From Alteromonas mediterranea DE (lineage in GTDB: Bacteria; Pseudomonadota; Gammaproteobacteria; Enterobacterales; Alteromonadaceae), in the NCBI RefSeq assembly GCF_000020585.3, contig NC_011138.3, positions 3,989,683 to 4,053,682 on the forward strand: 64,000 bases of DNA, written 5' to 3'. Every line of letters begins with the position of its first letter. The stretch's first letter is position 1. A program made the position numbers and the translations under genes. This document shows, piece by piece, positions 8,026 through 17,286 of the stretch. Under the pieces are notes generated by a model that did no database searches, was not told the DNA's origin, and saw only the letters and a program-made list of their open reading frames with translations.

Positions 8026-8499
8026 TTGCAAAAAACGATACCAATGGTCGTAAATGGGTGGACACTTTACGCTCACCCCTTGTTTAAAGAACAGTACCTC
8101 AACCTTAAATTACAGGTTGAGTCCTTACGAGAAAAAGACCCAAAGGGTTACGTTAGAAAAAATGCCACTAAACGTTTAGCTGCAATTCAAAGGCTAACCT
8201 TCGAACTCATTCCCCATGATCCTACTAGCGCTGAGTTTCGCCAAGGAAGTGCGTTAGGTGATGACAATAAACATTGGTTTCGAGCGAAGTTCTTCCAACA
8301 ATATCGCTTGTTTTTTCGTTATCACTTTGAGTCAAAAATCATAGTTTATGCATGGGTTAATGACGAGAATAATAAACGCGCATACGGAAGCAAAACGGAT
8401 GCTTATAAAGTGTTCGAAAGAATGCTGAAGTCTGGTCACCCGCCTGAAACATGGGATGAACTTCTAGATGCAGCTAAGGAAGAATTACTCTCTTTATAA
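8026..8499 (+). CDS. yhaV: YhaV-type ribonuclease toxin
   Basis: A 157-residue RelE-superfamily ribosome-dependent mRNA interferase. Recognised family stretches are WTLYAHPLFKEQY near the N-terminus, KNATKRLAAIQRL at about 45-57, then AEFRQGSALGDDNKHWFRAKFFQQYRLFFRYH and YAWVNDENNKRAYGSKTDAY. The start is a TTG at 8026 directly after the antitoxin stop, with no other start before the conserved part; a weak start would keep toxin below antitoxin. The pair follows the peptide operon and precedes hslU, so it may mark an accessory insertion point. Confidence 0.88.
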   Translation: MQKTIPMVVNGWTLYAHPLFKEQYLNLKLQVESLREKDPKGYVRKNATKRLAAIQRLTFELIPHDPTSAEFRQGSALGDDNKHWFRAKFFQQYRLFFRYHFESKIIVYAWVNDENNKRAYGSKTDAYKVFERMLKSGHPPETWDELLDAAKEELLSL

Positions 8500-8633
8500 A
8501 CGCCCGTCTTACTTTTCACTAAAAAGTAGTTTTTGTATTTCAAAATTATTTAAGGCGATTACGAAACCTTGTCTAGCAATACGGAACGCCTGTTTTACAG
8601 GGGCTTAAAAAAAACAAGGGTAAGATAGTAATC

Positions 8634-8677
8634 GAAGCTTCCCTTCGCATTGGATAACCAATCGTCGGGGAAGCTTC
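8634..8677 (-). terminator. nested hairpin past the hslU 3' end
   Basis: GAAGCTTCCC (8634-8643) pairs perfectly with GGGAAGCTTC (8668-8677), enclosing a second stem ATTGG/CCAAT (8649-8653/8658-8662). On the leftward transcript a T-rich run follows only ~25 bases later (8607-8614), so it may be an end-stabilising hairpin or a non-classical terminator. Confidence 0.5.
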
Positions 8678-8690
8678 TATTCAACGTTAA

Positions 8691-10019
8691 TTAAAGAATA
8701 AAGCGCGATAAGTCTTCGTTATCTACCAAGGTTTCTAAGTGGTTATTCACGTAGTCGGCATCAATTACAAACGACTCACCGCTTTTTTCTGAAGCGTCAA
8801 AAGAGATATCTTCCATAAGACGCTCTAATACGGTGTGCAGGCGTCGAGCACCAATGTTTTCAGTGCGCTCGTTGACTTGCCATGCCGCTTCGGCAATGCG
8901 CTGAATACCCGAATCATCAAAGCGAATATCAACGCCTTCGGTTTTCATTAGCGCAATATATTGCTGCGTTAGCGACGCATTAGGTTCGGTAAGAATTCGT
9001 TTGAAATCGCCCACTTTAAGCGCTGATAACTCAACGCGAATAGGCAAGCGCCCTTGAAGCTCTGGAATAAGATCCGATGGCTTACTCATTTGAAACGCGC
9101 CAGAAGCGATAAACAGGATATGGTCTGTTTTTACCATGCCGTGTTTCGTTGATACCGTTGAACCTTCTACAAGTGGAAGCAGATCGCGCTGAACGCCTTC
9201 GCGAGACACATCACCTGAGTTATTGCCTTCGCGCTTACAGATTTTGTCAATTTCATCGACGAATACAATGCCGTGCTGTTCTACCGACTCAATCGCTTTT
9301 TCTTTCAAATCTTCTTGATTAACAAGGCGCGCCGCTTCTTCTTCAATAAGCAGTTTAAGGGCTTCTTTAATTTTCAGCTTTTTCTTTTTCTTCTGCGAAC
9401 CCGACAAGTTCTGGAACATGCCTTGAAGCTGATTGGTCATTTCTTCCATGCCGGGAGGCGCCATAATTTCTACGCCAACTTGTGGAAGCGCCACATCAAT
9501 TTCAATTTCTTTGTCATCGAGGTCACCCTGGCGCAGCTTCTTGCGAAACGCTTGGCGTGTGCCGCGATCTTCAACGTCTTCTTTGTTACCCCACGCATCT
9601 TCTGGTGGTGGCAGCAATACGTCTAAAATGCGCTCTTCCGCCGCTTCTTCCGCGCGGAATTTCACTTTTTTCATTTCGTTTTCTTTCGTCATCTTAACCG
9701 CGATATCGGCAAGATCACGAATGATCGTCTCAACTTCTTTACCTACATAGCCCACTTCGGTGAACTTTGTTGCTTCTACTTTGATAAATGGCGCATTGGC
9801 AAGTTTTGCCAAACGACGGGCAATTTCTGTTTTACCCACACCCGTTGGACCAATCATTAAAATATTTTTTGGCGTAACTTCTTGGCGCAGCTCAGGCTCA
9901 AGCTGCATGCGACGCCAGCGGTTTCTAAGTGCAATCGATACAGCACGCTTGGCATCTTGTTGACCGATAATATGACGGTCTAACTCGTGAACAATTTCTC
10001 TTGGTGTCATTTCAGACAT
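8691..10019 (-). CDS. hslU: HslU, ATPase subunit of the HslVU protease
   Basis: AAA+ unfoldase that feeds substrates to HslV in the cytoplasm. It has 442 residues from [10 protein letters not shown], the usual N-terminus. The in-frame start seven codons earlier is rejected because AAAGGG sits correctly before 10019. Walker [10 protein letters not shown] is near 50-58 and Walker [10 protein letters not shown] near 245-253. The charged intermediate domain between (about 110-230, with a Lys-rich [12 protein letters not shown]) and the C-terminal EDLSRFIL tail, which docks on HslV, are intact. It is cotranscribed with hslV, probably from the sigma-32-like promoter upstream of hslV. Confidence 0.97.
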
Positions 10020-10101
10020 GAATAAACCCTTTTCTAACAATGCTTGTTGTACTTATCCTCAAACGGACGACAACAAGCCGATAACAGCATTCAGCTATTA
10101 C

Positions 10102-10626
10102 TTAGTAATCTAGTACATCAACCGTTTGGCTATGGTTAGTGAATACGCAAATATCACCGGCAATGGTCAGTGCTTTTTCAGCAATGTCTTTTGCACTTAA
10201 TTCCGTATTATCTAAAAGTGCCGTTGCCGCTGCTTGCGCGTAATTGCCACCTGAACCTATGGCGATAAGATCTTGCTCTGGCTGCACCACATCGCCGTTA
10301 CCGGTAATAATGAAAGAAGCGGTTTCATCGGCTACTGCCAATAAGGCTTCTAACTTGCGCAGCGCCCTATCAGTACGCCAGTCTTTGGCAAGCTCTACGG
10401 CGGCTTTGGTTAAATGGCCTTGGTGCGCTTCAAGCTTAGCTTCGAAGCGCTCAAATAGCGTAAATGCGTCGGCTGTGCCGCCCGCAAAGCCCGCTAAAAT
10501 TTTATCGTGGTATAAACGGCGCACTTTGCGTGCATTACCTTTCATCACGGTATTGCCTAGTGATACCTGACCATCACCGGCCATCACTACCTGATTCCCT
10601 CGTCGTACAGATACAATCGTTGTCAC
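10102..10626 (-). CDS. hslV: HslV, peptidase subunit of the HslVU protease
   Basis: Threonine peptidase of the proteasome beta-type fold; six-fold rings associate with HslU. It is 174 residues starting [10 protein letters not shown], so removal of Met exposes the catalytic Thr2. Other family stretches are [40 protein letters not shown] and [12 protein letters not shown]. The length matches the family norm. It is first in a two-gene operon with hslU 82 bases downstream. The chaperone sigma-factor gene rpoH lies about 13 kb away in the same window. Confidence 0.97.
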   Translation of the reverse strand: MTTIVSVRRGNQVVMAGDGQVSLGNTVMKGNARKVRRLYHDKILAGFAGGTADAFTLFERFEAKLEAHQGHLTKAAVELAKDWRTDRALRKLEALLAVADETASFIITGNGDVVQPEQDLIAIGSGGNYAQAAATALLDNTELSAKDIAEKALTIAGDICVFTNHSQTVDVLDY

Positions 10627-10953
10627 GTTAATTCCCCGTTTAGCTGGGCGCTGCCGCGTTTTTATCGTGCAAAGGCAGCAGCGTACAAATTCAATAACAA
10701 ATAAGTGGGGGGAGGCTTTCTAATTTCAAGGGCAAGACAGAATAATGTGCGCCTAGCGGTGGCTGCGATAAGGGCTTAGCACATACATTGTTTATTGAAT
10801 ACGCTATTTGTTGCGTGCATACTTTCGCGAATGTGGTCTATGGCTAATTTTGTGTGAAGTAGTCGAGGCGCAGGCATTAGCTAAAGAAATTTAGCAAAAC
10901 CTATACGCCTCAATGTCGAAACCACCACCGTGTTCGCAACCTAGTGCTAAGTA
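10627..10953. other. 327-bp gap between ftsN and hslV
   Basis: Contains the hslVU sigma-32-like promoter in its left third. The remaining ~210 bases up to the ftsN stop show no convincing ORF, hairpin terminator or repeat. Confidence 0.6.
10701..10730 (-). promoter_or_regulatory. sigma-32 (heat-shock) type promoter for hslVU
   Basis: Read leftward: CTTGAAA (complement of 10724-10730), a 13-base spacer, then CCCCACTTAT (complement of 10701-10710). This agrees closely with the sigma-32 consensus CTTGAAA / CCCCATNT. It lies about 75 bases before hslV, as expected for this heat-shock operon. Confidence 0.75.
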
Positions 10954-11532
10954 CTACAAGTTCCAGTACCAAATTTGACAGGTCGCAATATTCACTTTAC
11001 GCAGGCTGTGCTTCGCTTTTTCCGCATCTCGTTTAGACTCGTAAGGGCCTAAAATAACGCGGAACCAATCGCCGTTACTGCCGGTGCTGTGTCTGATAAG
11101 CGCCTCTAAACCTTGAAAGGCAATTTTGGCTTTCATCTCTTCCGCTTGCGCACGGGTTCTAAACGACGCGCATTGCATCAAGTAGCGTTTGTCAGATTTT
11201 TCTTGTTCTCTAACTTCTACCTCAACCTCATAGCCAGGCAAGGTTTTAATGTATTCCCACTCTTCTTCAGGTAGTTCTGGCAAAGACTCTTGTGTAGGTG
11301 CAACCGGGCGAGATGCCTGTGTATCCACATCATCTTCTACGTTATCTTTAATTGACCATAAAAAAGCACCAAAGCCAATTACGAGTGCTAAAACGCCGAT
11401 TAGGCGAACAATAGGAAGCTTACTATCAACCGGTGCATTTTTTTGCGCATTGCCAGCGGGTTTTCTGCCTTTTCCAGCAGGCTTCTTTTTTTGAGTAGAG
11501 CGTCCACGAGAGACATAATCGCGTTGAGCCAT
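10954..11532 (-). CDS. ftsN: FtsN-like cell-division protein with SPOR domain
   Basis: Late divisome protein that activates septal peptidoglycan synthesis. It has 192 residues from MAQRDYVSRG, the same opening as E. coli FtsN (MAQRDYVRR); the in-frame ATG three codons upstream is therefore rejected. A basic cytoplasmic tail is followed by one membrane helix at about 42-60 (IVRLIGVLALVIGFGAFLW), an acidic/Pro linker, and a C-terminal SPOR domain at about 112-190 (YLMQCASFRTRAQAEEMKAKIA). It is shorter than the E. coli protein, mainly in the linker. Its position between hslV and priA matches gammaproteobacterial synteny. Confidence 0.92.
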   Translation of the reverse strand: MAQRDYVSRGRSTQKKKPAGKGRKPAGNAQKNAPVDSKLPIVRLIGVLALVIGFGAFLWSIKDNVEDDVDTQASRPVAPTQESLPELPEEEWEYIKTLPGYEVEVEVREQEKSDKRYLMQCASFRTRAQAEEMKAKIAFQGLEALIRHSTGSNGDWFRVILGPYESKRDAEKAKHSLRKVNIATCQIWYWNL

Positions 11533-11664
11533 AGTCGGCAAAATTCCTACTTGTTATCGTTGTTCGTATTCGTAAGAAAACGTCGTATACCAAACCTAGT
11601 TAAAGGGGAAAGATTCTCACACCTTTAGTCGTGGCGAAATTTTAACGTATTGCTTCTCAACAAG

Positions 11665-13854
11665 CTAACTGAAATCGGTAGGATCGATATCGATTGACCA
11701 CCTTACCTTAGTGGCCTGCGGTAAAGCCTGTAAAAACGGAAGCGCCAAACGCAGCGCATTATGAAGCGGGGCGCGTTTTTGATGACTACACACCAGCATG
11801 AATCGAAATCGGCCTTGGCGCTTTTCAATTAGGCATGGGAACGGGCCGCTTATCTCAATGGCGTGCGCTTGCGTAAATACCTGCTTACAGTCTTGTAAAA
11901 ATCGATAAGCCAAACTGCTATCAGTAGCTTCGGCGCGTATTACGAACTGACTAATAAACGGGGGCAAGCTTGCCGCTTTTCGCTCCATTAACGCATGCCT
12001 GGCAAAGTGCCCGTAACCATTATGCACCAAATCTTGTAGCAGCGGGTGATGAGGATTATGGGTTTGCAGCCACATTTCACCGGGTTTACTTGCACGCCCC
12101 GCTCTTCCAGCAAGTTGAGTTACCAGTTGAGCAAGCTTTTCAGGGGCTCTGAAGTCTGCGCTAAACAGTGCGCCATCGCAATCGAGAACCGCCACTAATG
12201 TAACGTGAGGAAAGTGGTGGCCTTTAGACAAAATCTGGGTGCCCACAAGCAGCTGATATTCTTGGCGGTTAATTGCATCGAGCGTTTGATGTAACTTATC
12301 TTTACCGCGCACCGTATCGCTGTCTATTCGCACCTGCGTTACCCCGGGAAACAAGCTAGCAAGCCCCTGCTCTACTTGCTCTGTACCGGTACCCGCAGTA
12401 ACTAGCTCGTTGTAATGGCAAGCTTCACAGTTTGTTGGCATAGCACGCATGCCGCCGCAATGGTGGCACTGCAATCGGTTTTGCGCTTTGTGTACGGTGT
12501 AAGGTCGCTCGCAACGCTTACACGTTACTGTCTCGCCGCAATGATGACAAAGTAACGCTGGCGCATAGCCTCGGCGATTTACAAACACCAACACCTGATT
12601 CCCTGCGCTAATATGCTGGCGCATTATGGTTAACAGGCCTTGTGAAATACCGTAGTGAATTGGCTGGTCGCGCGCATCTAATACGTGCTGATGGGTACTT
12701 TGCGCGCCCCCGGCTCGCTTGGTGAGTTGTAAGTGCGCATAGCGGCCGCTTAGCGCATTATTAAGGGTTTCAAGAGCAGGGGTGGCACTGCCAAGCAGTA
12801 AAGGAATATTATGCTGTTTCGCACGCATGGCCGCCAAATCGCGAGCATGATAGCGAAGCCCATCCTGCTGCTTAAACGACTCGTCGTGCTCTTCATCAAC
12901 AATAAGCATACCCGGGTTATTAAGCGGGGTGAAAATAGCAGAGCGGGTACCTATAACAATGCCGAGCTCGCCCGCTTTTGCTCGCTGCCATACTTGCAGC
13001 CGGTCTTTGTCTGAAAGTTGCGAATGCAATACGCCCACGGCAATGCCAAAGCGCTTTTCGAAGCGGGATACAGTTTGCGGGGTAAGCCCAATTTCAGGCA
13101 CAAGGATAAGCACCTGCTTTCCTTCGCGCAGTAAAGGCTCTATCGCTTGAAGGTATACTTCTGTTTTGCCGCTACCGGTCACCCCTTCAAGTAAACTAAC
13201 CGCAAAGTTGCCGTGTTGACGGTTAAGGGCGGCGATGGCAACTGACTGCTCAGTATCGGGAACAGGTTTTTCTGCCATTGTTAACGTAGATAGCCAAGCG
13301 CCCGGCTTAAATTCAGGAGTAACCTCTTTGATAACAGCAAGCGACTTTTCTACCAAGGCTTTTACCGCTGGCGCACCAAACTGCTTACGCGCCTCTATCG
13401 CGAGCATCGCCCGTTTGGTCAAGGCGGTAAAACACGCGTTTTGCTTTGGGGCGCGAGATAGCGACGCTGACAGCGTTTTTTTACCCTCATCGGTAAGCAT
13501 GAGCATATCTTGTGGAGTAGGGCCTGCCGACTCGCCTTTTCGCAATAATACAGGCAGCATGGCGTGTAACACTTCACCCGGAGCATGGTGGTAGTACTGC
13601 CACAGCCATTGCGCCATTTTTAGCAGCACCCCATCAACAATAGGTTGATGATCTAGCACCATTTCAATGGCTTTTAGCTTGTTGCTATTGTCAATTTCGC
13701 TCTCTGATTTTCGTAGTGTTTCAACAACTACGCCCACAAGTTTGCGCGGACCGAAAGGCACCATTACCCGTACGCCTGCTTCTAGTGCGCTATCGTGGGT
13801 ATATGTGAAAAGTTGGCGCAGCGGCACTGGTACAGCAACTTGAATGAAGGCCAT
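11665..13854 (-). CDS. priA: PriA, primosomal replication-restart helicase
   Basis: 3'-to-5' DNA helicase that reloads the replisome at stalled forks. The 729-residue protein opens with the PriA 3'-DNA-binding domain (FIQVAVPVPLRQLFTY). It has Walker A GVTGSGKTEVYLQ near 225-237 and the DEEH box LIVDEEHDESFKQQDG near 317-332. Cysteines between about 440 and 485 (CHHCGETVTCKRCERPY, CHHCGGMR, CEACHY) form the two zinc sites. Length and domain order are normal. It is divergent from rpmE, as in E. coli. Confidence 0.97.
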   Translation of the reverse strand: MAFIQVAVPVPLRQLFTYTHDSALEAGVRVMVPFGPRKLVGVVVETLRKSESEIDNSNKLKAIEMVLDHQPIVDGVLLKMAQWLWQYYHHAPGEVLHAMLPVLLRKGESAGPTPQDMLMLTDEGKKTLSASLSRAPKQNACFTALTKRAMLAIEARKQFGAPAVKALVEKSLAVIKEVTPEFKPGAWLSTLTMAEKPVPDTEQSVAIAALNRQHGNFAVSLLEGVTGSGKTEVYLQAIEPLLREGKQVLILVPEIGLTPQTVSRFEKRFGIAVGVLHSQLSDKDRLQVWQRAKAGELGIVIGTRSAIFTPLNNPGMLIVDEEHDESFKQQDGLRYHARDLAAMRAKQHNIPLLLGSATPALETLNNALSGRYAHLQLTKRAGGAQSTHQHVLDARDQPIHYGISQGLLTIMRQHISAGNQVLVFVNRRGYAPALLCHHCGETVTCKRCERPYTVHKAQNRLQCHHCGGMRAMPTNCEACHYNELVTAGTGTEQVEQGLASLFPGVTQVRIDSDTVRGKDKLHQTLDAINRQEYQLLVGTQILSKGHHFPHVTLVAVLDCDGALFSADFRAPEKLAQLVTQLAGRAGRASKPGEMWLQTHNPHHPLLQDLVHNGYGHFARHALMERKAASLPPFISQFVIRAEATDSSLAYRFLQDCKQVFTQAHAIEISGPFPCLIEKRQGRFRFMLVCSHQKRAPLHNALRLALPFLQALPQATKVRWSIDIDPTDFS

Positions 13855-14208
13855 TGCGAACGTTCTACCTTATCGTAAAGTTATTAAAGTCTATTGAGCT
13901 TTCGGGCGTAACCGTTACATAAGCGCACATAAACGTATCTAGAGTAAGCTGCATGGAAAAGTCACGCTTATTTTACCCGCCATTAAACTGAAATATTTAA
14001 ACATACTTTGCGCTTTAGCATAAAAGGAATGTTTCGTTGTTTAGCGAGCATACAAAAACCGCTTGATCAACCCTCTGCCATCCTTTATTATGCGCCGCTC
14101 TTTTTGCGATAGGCTGTTCTTTGAACGACTTATCATTTGAATTAAGTAACGTATGGTGTGCGACTTCGGGTTGTATAGCGATACGGCCTTATTATGTGAG
14201 GTAATCCC
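13855..14208. other. 354-bp divergent region between priA and rpmE
   Basis: Holds the rpmE promoter (14063-14091) and a ~110-base rpmE leader. A leftward frame at 14041-14226 overlaps the promoter and looks non-coding. No repeat or terminator was seen. Confidence 0.6.
14063..14091 (+). promoter_or_regulatory. sigma-70 promoter of rpmE
   Basis: TTGATC at 14063-14068 and TATTAT at 14086-14091 with an ideal 17-base spacer. The start would be near 14098, leaving a leader of about 110 bases; in E. coli the bL31 leader is a target for autogenous control. Confidence 0.6.
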
Positions 14209-14421
14209 ATGAAACAAGATATCCACCCTAAATACGAAGAAATCACAGCAACTTGCTCTTGTGGTAACGTTATGAAAATTCGTTCTACGCTTGGTAAAGA
14301 CATCAACCTAGACGTATGTTCATCATGTCACCCTTTCTACACTGGTAAGCAACGTAACGTTGACACTGGTGGTCGTGTTGATCGCTTCAAGAAGCGTTTC
14401 GGTGCATTGGGCAAAAAGTAA
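14209..14421 (+). CDS. rpmE: 50S ribosomal protein bL31 (zinc-type)
   Basis: A 70-residue ribosomal protein of the large subunit that bridges to the small subunit. It is the C+ form: Cys16, Cys18, Cys37 and Cys40 ([17 protein letters not shown]) are all present, so it should bind zinc. The family signature [24 protein letters not shown] is complete. GAGGT precedes the ATG at 14209. It is monocistronic, closed by a strong terminator. No zinc-free paralogue is seen in the window. Confidence 0.97.
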   Translation: MKQDIHPKYEEITATCSCGNVMKIRSTLGKDINLDVCSSCHPFYTGKQRNVDTGGRVDRFKKRFGALGKK

Positions 14422-14440
14422 GCCTGATATCGAGTTCGAA

Positions 14441-14466
14441 AAAAGCGCCTATACGGCGCTTTTTTA
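14441..14466. terminator. rho-independent terminator of rpmE, bidirectional
   Basis: AGCGCC (14444-14449) and GGCGCT (14455-14460) pair around TATAC, flanked by A5 on the left and T6 on the right. It can serve rpmE and, from the other side, the leftward gene at 14589-14906. Confidence 0.9.
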
Positions 14467-14588
14467 TTGCCTGTCATTATTTGCAGGTTAAATAATATCT
14501 GTGCTTAATTGGCTATCAGCGCGTGCCCCCTCGCATCACTGTAAACGAAAAAACCTCTCTGCGCCTTAAGCCTCGCCTGCTCGGCGCG

Positions 14589-14906
14589 TTAATGCTCGTT
14601 GTCTAGCTTCGATAAGTGCACGTCCCAGTCGCCGCCGCTACGTTGTTTACATGCTTCTTCGCTGTCAAAATAGACCCCAACGGGTTTAGATTTAATGGCC
14701 GCTGTTGCAATATTCACCCGACTTATAAAGTCCATATCCCACCCATTGGTTTGCGCTACCTGCTTTTCATGCTCGCGACTAAAAACAGCCACGACTTTAG
14801 GTGTACGCCAGTGGCCAGTATGCGTAAGCCAGGCAAACCCGCTATTGTCTTCTTTTACGCTTTCGCATACGTCTGTGAGTACTTCAATAAGTTTTCGTTC
14901 TGTCAT
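14589..14906 (-). CDS. conserved hypothetical protein, 105 aa
   Basis: A soluble, hydrophilic 105-residue protein with no membrane segment or signal peptide. It starts MTERKLIEVLTDVCESVKED and contains GFAWLTHTGHWRTPKVVAVFSREHE. The composition and the WLTH pattern resemble small gammaproteobacterial proteins often given vague regulator names; I do not assign a function. It is transcribed leftward alone and shares the terminator region with rpmE. The coding look is good (balanced composition, no low-complexity), so it is probably real. Confidence 0.65.
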   Translation of the reverse strand: MTERKLIEVLTDVCESVKEDNSGFAWLTHTGHWRTPKVVAVFSREHEKQVAQTNGWDMDFISRVNIATAAIKSKPVGVYFDSEEACKQRSGGDWDVHLSKLDNEH

Positions 14907-15456
14907 TACGCTCGTCCACGCCGCAGTTTCGGTATCAATGTTTGAGATATTAACAAAACGACGCCGCAGACATAATCGTTTGGTGAAAATTTAGGCTGTG
15001 ATCCCTACGCCTCACAATAATAGAAATTAAAAATACAAAGACATATTGAAATAAATGATATGAATGATAATTATAGGCTTAATTTACTGGTCTAATTAGT
15101 GTGGCTCCCCTACATTGGTTAATGAGGATTCTGATCAGATATGTACACAATGAAATGCTGTGTTAAAGTTGCGATAGGCGTTCTGATAGTGGGTATTAAT
15201 CTTATGAATATTGGCTTGCTATCATGCCTTGTAGCGCTTTCAGTTATTCGAATTCATATTGCGTAACTGAAAATGCAACAACAAATTAAGCTGGAACCTG
15301 TGGCTAGATTCGCTCAGTTTCAGTGTTTAAAACTTTTTGTAATTACTTGGTTAGAACGCGCTTGTGTTTATCTTCCTATAACTATAACGACATAAGATAG
15401 CGGCAAAGCGTGAGTAAAAACACCGATGAACCCTACATCTAAGGATACAATTTTAC
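14907..15456. other. 550-bp gap upstream of the malic enzyme gene
   Basis: AT-rich and divergent between the hypothetical gene (leftward) and the malic enzyme (rightward). It holds one possible small membrane-protein ORF at 15141-15266; no clear terminator or repeat was found. The malic enzyme promoter should lie in its last 150 bases. Confidence 0.55.
15141..15266 (+). CDS. possible 41-aa hydrophobic small protein
   Basis: ATG at 15141 opens 41 codons: a short head (MYTMKCCVKVA) followed by an almost continuous hydrophobic stretch (IGVLIVGINLMNIGLL, SCLVALSVIRI) that would form one membrane helix. A GAGG lies 13 bases upstream, farther than ideal; the second Met at 15150 is farther still. 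It may be a genuine small membrane protein or a chance ORF in AT-rich DNA. Confidence 0.3.
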   Translation: MYTMKCCVKVAIGVLIVGINLMNIGLLSCLVALSVIRIHIA

Positions 15457-16692
15457 ATGTCAGATTTTAGACAACGCGCACTCGATTATCACGCCTACCC
15501 CACCCCCGGAAAAATTCGCGTAGAGCTGTCTACGTCAGCAGATAGTGTTGACGACCTTGCATTAGCATACAGCCCCGGTGTTGCCGAACCAGTTAGGGAA
15601 ATAGCTGAAGACCCCGATAATGCCTATAAGTACACCGCTAAAGGTAACATGGTAGCCGTGATTAGTAATGGCACCGCGATCTTAGGTTTAGGTAACCTTG
15701 GCCCCCTCGCCTCAAAGCCTGTGATGGAAGGTAAAGCCTTGCTGTTTAAACGCTTTGCCGGGCTAGATGCCATTGATATTGAAGTAAAGCATCGCACGAC
15801 AGAAGAGTTCATTAATACTGTGGCGAATATCGCCGACACCTTCGGCGGTATAAACTTAGAAGATATTAAAGCCCCTGAGTGTTTTGAGATTGAACAAGAG
15901 CTTATAAAGCGCTGTAAAATTCCCGTATTTCACGACGATCAGCACGGCACTGCAATCGTCACGGCAGCGGGTATGCTAAATGCCCTTGAGATTCAGGGCA
16001 AAAATATCGAGAGTGCAAAAATAGTGTGCATGGGTGCAGGCGCAGCCGCGGTAGCTTGCATGGAACTACTCATTAAATGCGGCGCCCAGCGTGAACGCAT
16101 TTATATGCTAGACAGAAAAGGGGTTATTCATACCCGTCGTGAAGAGCTGACTGAGCACAAAAAGCTCTTTGCTAACAACACCGACAAACGCACCCTTGAA
16201 GATGTTATGGAAGGCGCAGATATTTTTGTTGGCGTATCAGGGCCTGACGTTTTACCACCAGAAACGCTAGCGTTAATGGCAGAGAACCCTATTGTATTTG
16301 CTTGCTCAAACCCAGACCCAGAGATAAAGCCAGAGCTGGCCCATGAGGTGCGTAAAGACCTCATTATGGCAACCGGGCGCTCTGATTACCCAAATCAGGT
16401 TAACAACGTTCTATGCTTCCCTTTTATTTTCCGCGGCGCATTAGATGTTCGCGCCACGGCCATAAACGACGAGATGAAAGTGGCCGCCGTTGAAGCCCTT
16501 CGCACCATTACCAAAGAGCCGGTGCCAGAAGAAGTATTAGCGGCAAGTAAAAGCGACAGTCTGACCTTCGGTAAAGAGTACATTATCCCTAAGCCGATGG
16601 ACCCACGCTTATGTGAACGTATCGCAACTGCGGTATCTAAAGCAGCGATAGCGTCCGGCGTGGCCCGGGTACCTGAAAACTCGGCCGAATAG
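15457..16692 (+). CDS. malic enzyme, short form (oxaloacetate-decarboxylating)
   Basis: Converts malate to pyruvate and CO2 with reduction of NAD(P). It has 411 residues. The N-terminal catalytic part includes LALAYSPGVAEPV and the conserved PVMEGKALLFKRFAGLDAID and FHDDQHGTAIV. The Rossmann part contains VCMGAGAAAVACMELL. It matches the N-terminal half of MaeB-type enzymes but lacks their C-terminal phosphotransacetylase-like domain (E. coli MaeB is about 759 residues). Nucleotide preference cannot be read reliably. It is monocistronic, ending in a strong terminator shared with metJ. Confidence 0.9.
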   Translation: MSDFRQRALDYHAYPTPGKIRVELSTSADSVDDLALAYSPGVAEPVREIAEDPDNAYKYTAKGNMVAVISNGTAILGLGNLGPLASKPVMEGKALLFKRFAGLDAIDIEVKHRTTEEFINTVANIADTFGGINLEDIKAPECFEIEQELIKRCKIPVFHDDQHGTAIVTAAGMLNALEIQGKNIESAKIVCMGAGAAAVACMELLIKCGAQRERIYMLDRKGVIHTRREELTEHKKLFANNTDKRTLEDVMEGADIFVGVSGPDVLPPETLALMAENPIVFACSNPDPEIKPELAHEVRKDLIMATGRSDYPNQVNNVLCFPFIFRGALDVRATAINDEMKVAAVEALRTITKEPVPEEVLAASKSDSLTFGKEYIIPKPMDPRLCERIATAVSKAAIASGVARVPENSAE

Positions 16693-16789
16693 GGGTAAAT
16701 TAACAGTGGGGTTGCCGAAAACCAGACTAGCGAAAGGCTAACTTCAGTGATGTAGCATTAAACAAGAATTACTATGTTTAATATGCCAT

Positions 16790-16842
16790 AAAAAACGGCG
16801 CTATTATTGTGAGATCACTTCACACTAATAGCGCCGTTTTTT
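16790..16842. terminator. long bidirectional terminator between malic enzyme gene and metJ
   Basis: A6 at 16790-16795, then CGGCGCTATTA (16796-16806) pairs with TAATAGCGCCG (16826-16836), with an inner TGTGA/TCACA stem, followed by T6. The symmetric A and T tracts allow it to work for both convergent genes. Confidence 0.95.
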
Positions 16843-16865
16843 GTTAGCATGGGTTAAGCTGAACT

Positions 16866-17198
16866 TTATTCATCTTCCGAGACGTTGTTTTCAAAGCTTG
16901 GATCTATACCCATTTCTTCCATAATGCGACGCGCTTCTGCTGGCACCCGATTAGGATTGTCTTTGCGCAAATCATCGTCGTTCGGTAAAGGTTGCCCCGT
17001 AAACGCGTGTAAAAACGCTTCGCAAAGTAACTCCGAATTGGTGGCGTGGCGCAAATTGTTTATTTGGCGGCGAGTACGCTCGTCGGTGAGTGCCTTCAGC
17101 ACATTAATTGGTATAGAGACAGTGACTTTCTTTACCTGCTCGCTCTTTTTACCATGCTCTGCGTAGGGGTGAATATACTTACCGTTCCATTCTGCCAT
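16866..17198 (-). CDS. metJ: MetJ, methionine regulon repressor
   Basis: Ribbon-helix-helix repressor that binds met boxes with S-adenosylmethionine as co-repressor. It is 110 residues. The beta strand [50 protein letters not shown] covers the DNA-contacting strand and the co-repressor-binding helices and is typical of the family. It is divergent from metF, with met boxes between them, so it probably controls metF and perhaps itself. Confidence 0.96.
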   Translation of the reverse strand: MAEWNGKYIHPYAEHGKKSEQVKKVTVSIPINVLKALTDERTRRQINNLRHATNSELLCEAFLHAFTGQPLPNDDDLRKDNPNRVPAEARRIMEEMGIDPSFENNVSEDE

Positions 17199-17286
17199 TG
17201 TACTAACTCGGTCTACTCTTTTTTATGTTATGAACAGAAATTCTAAACAAGTTCACGAAAAGGTCAATTGAGCAGTGTAAACCTCT

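Noticed and set aside
9273-9963. Several rightward frames inside hslU
   Set aside because: All are antisense shadows of a full-length, well-conserved hslU.
14041-14226. Leftward 61-codon frame upstream of rpmE
   Set aside because: Covers the rpmE promoter and start; no ribosome site or family features.
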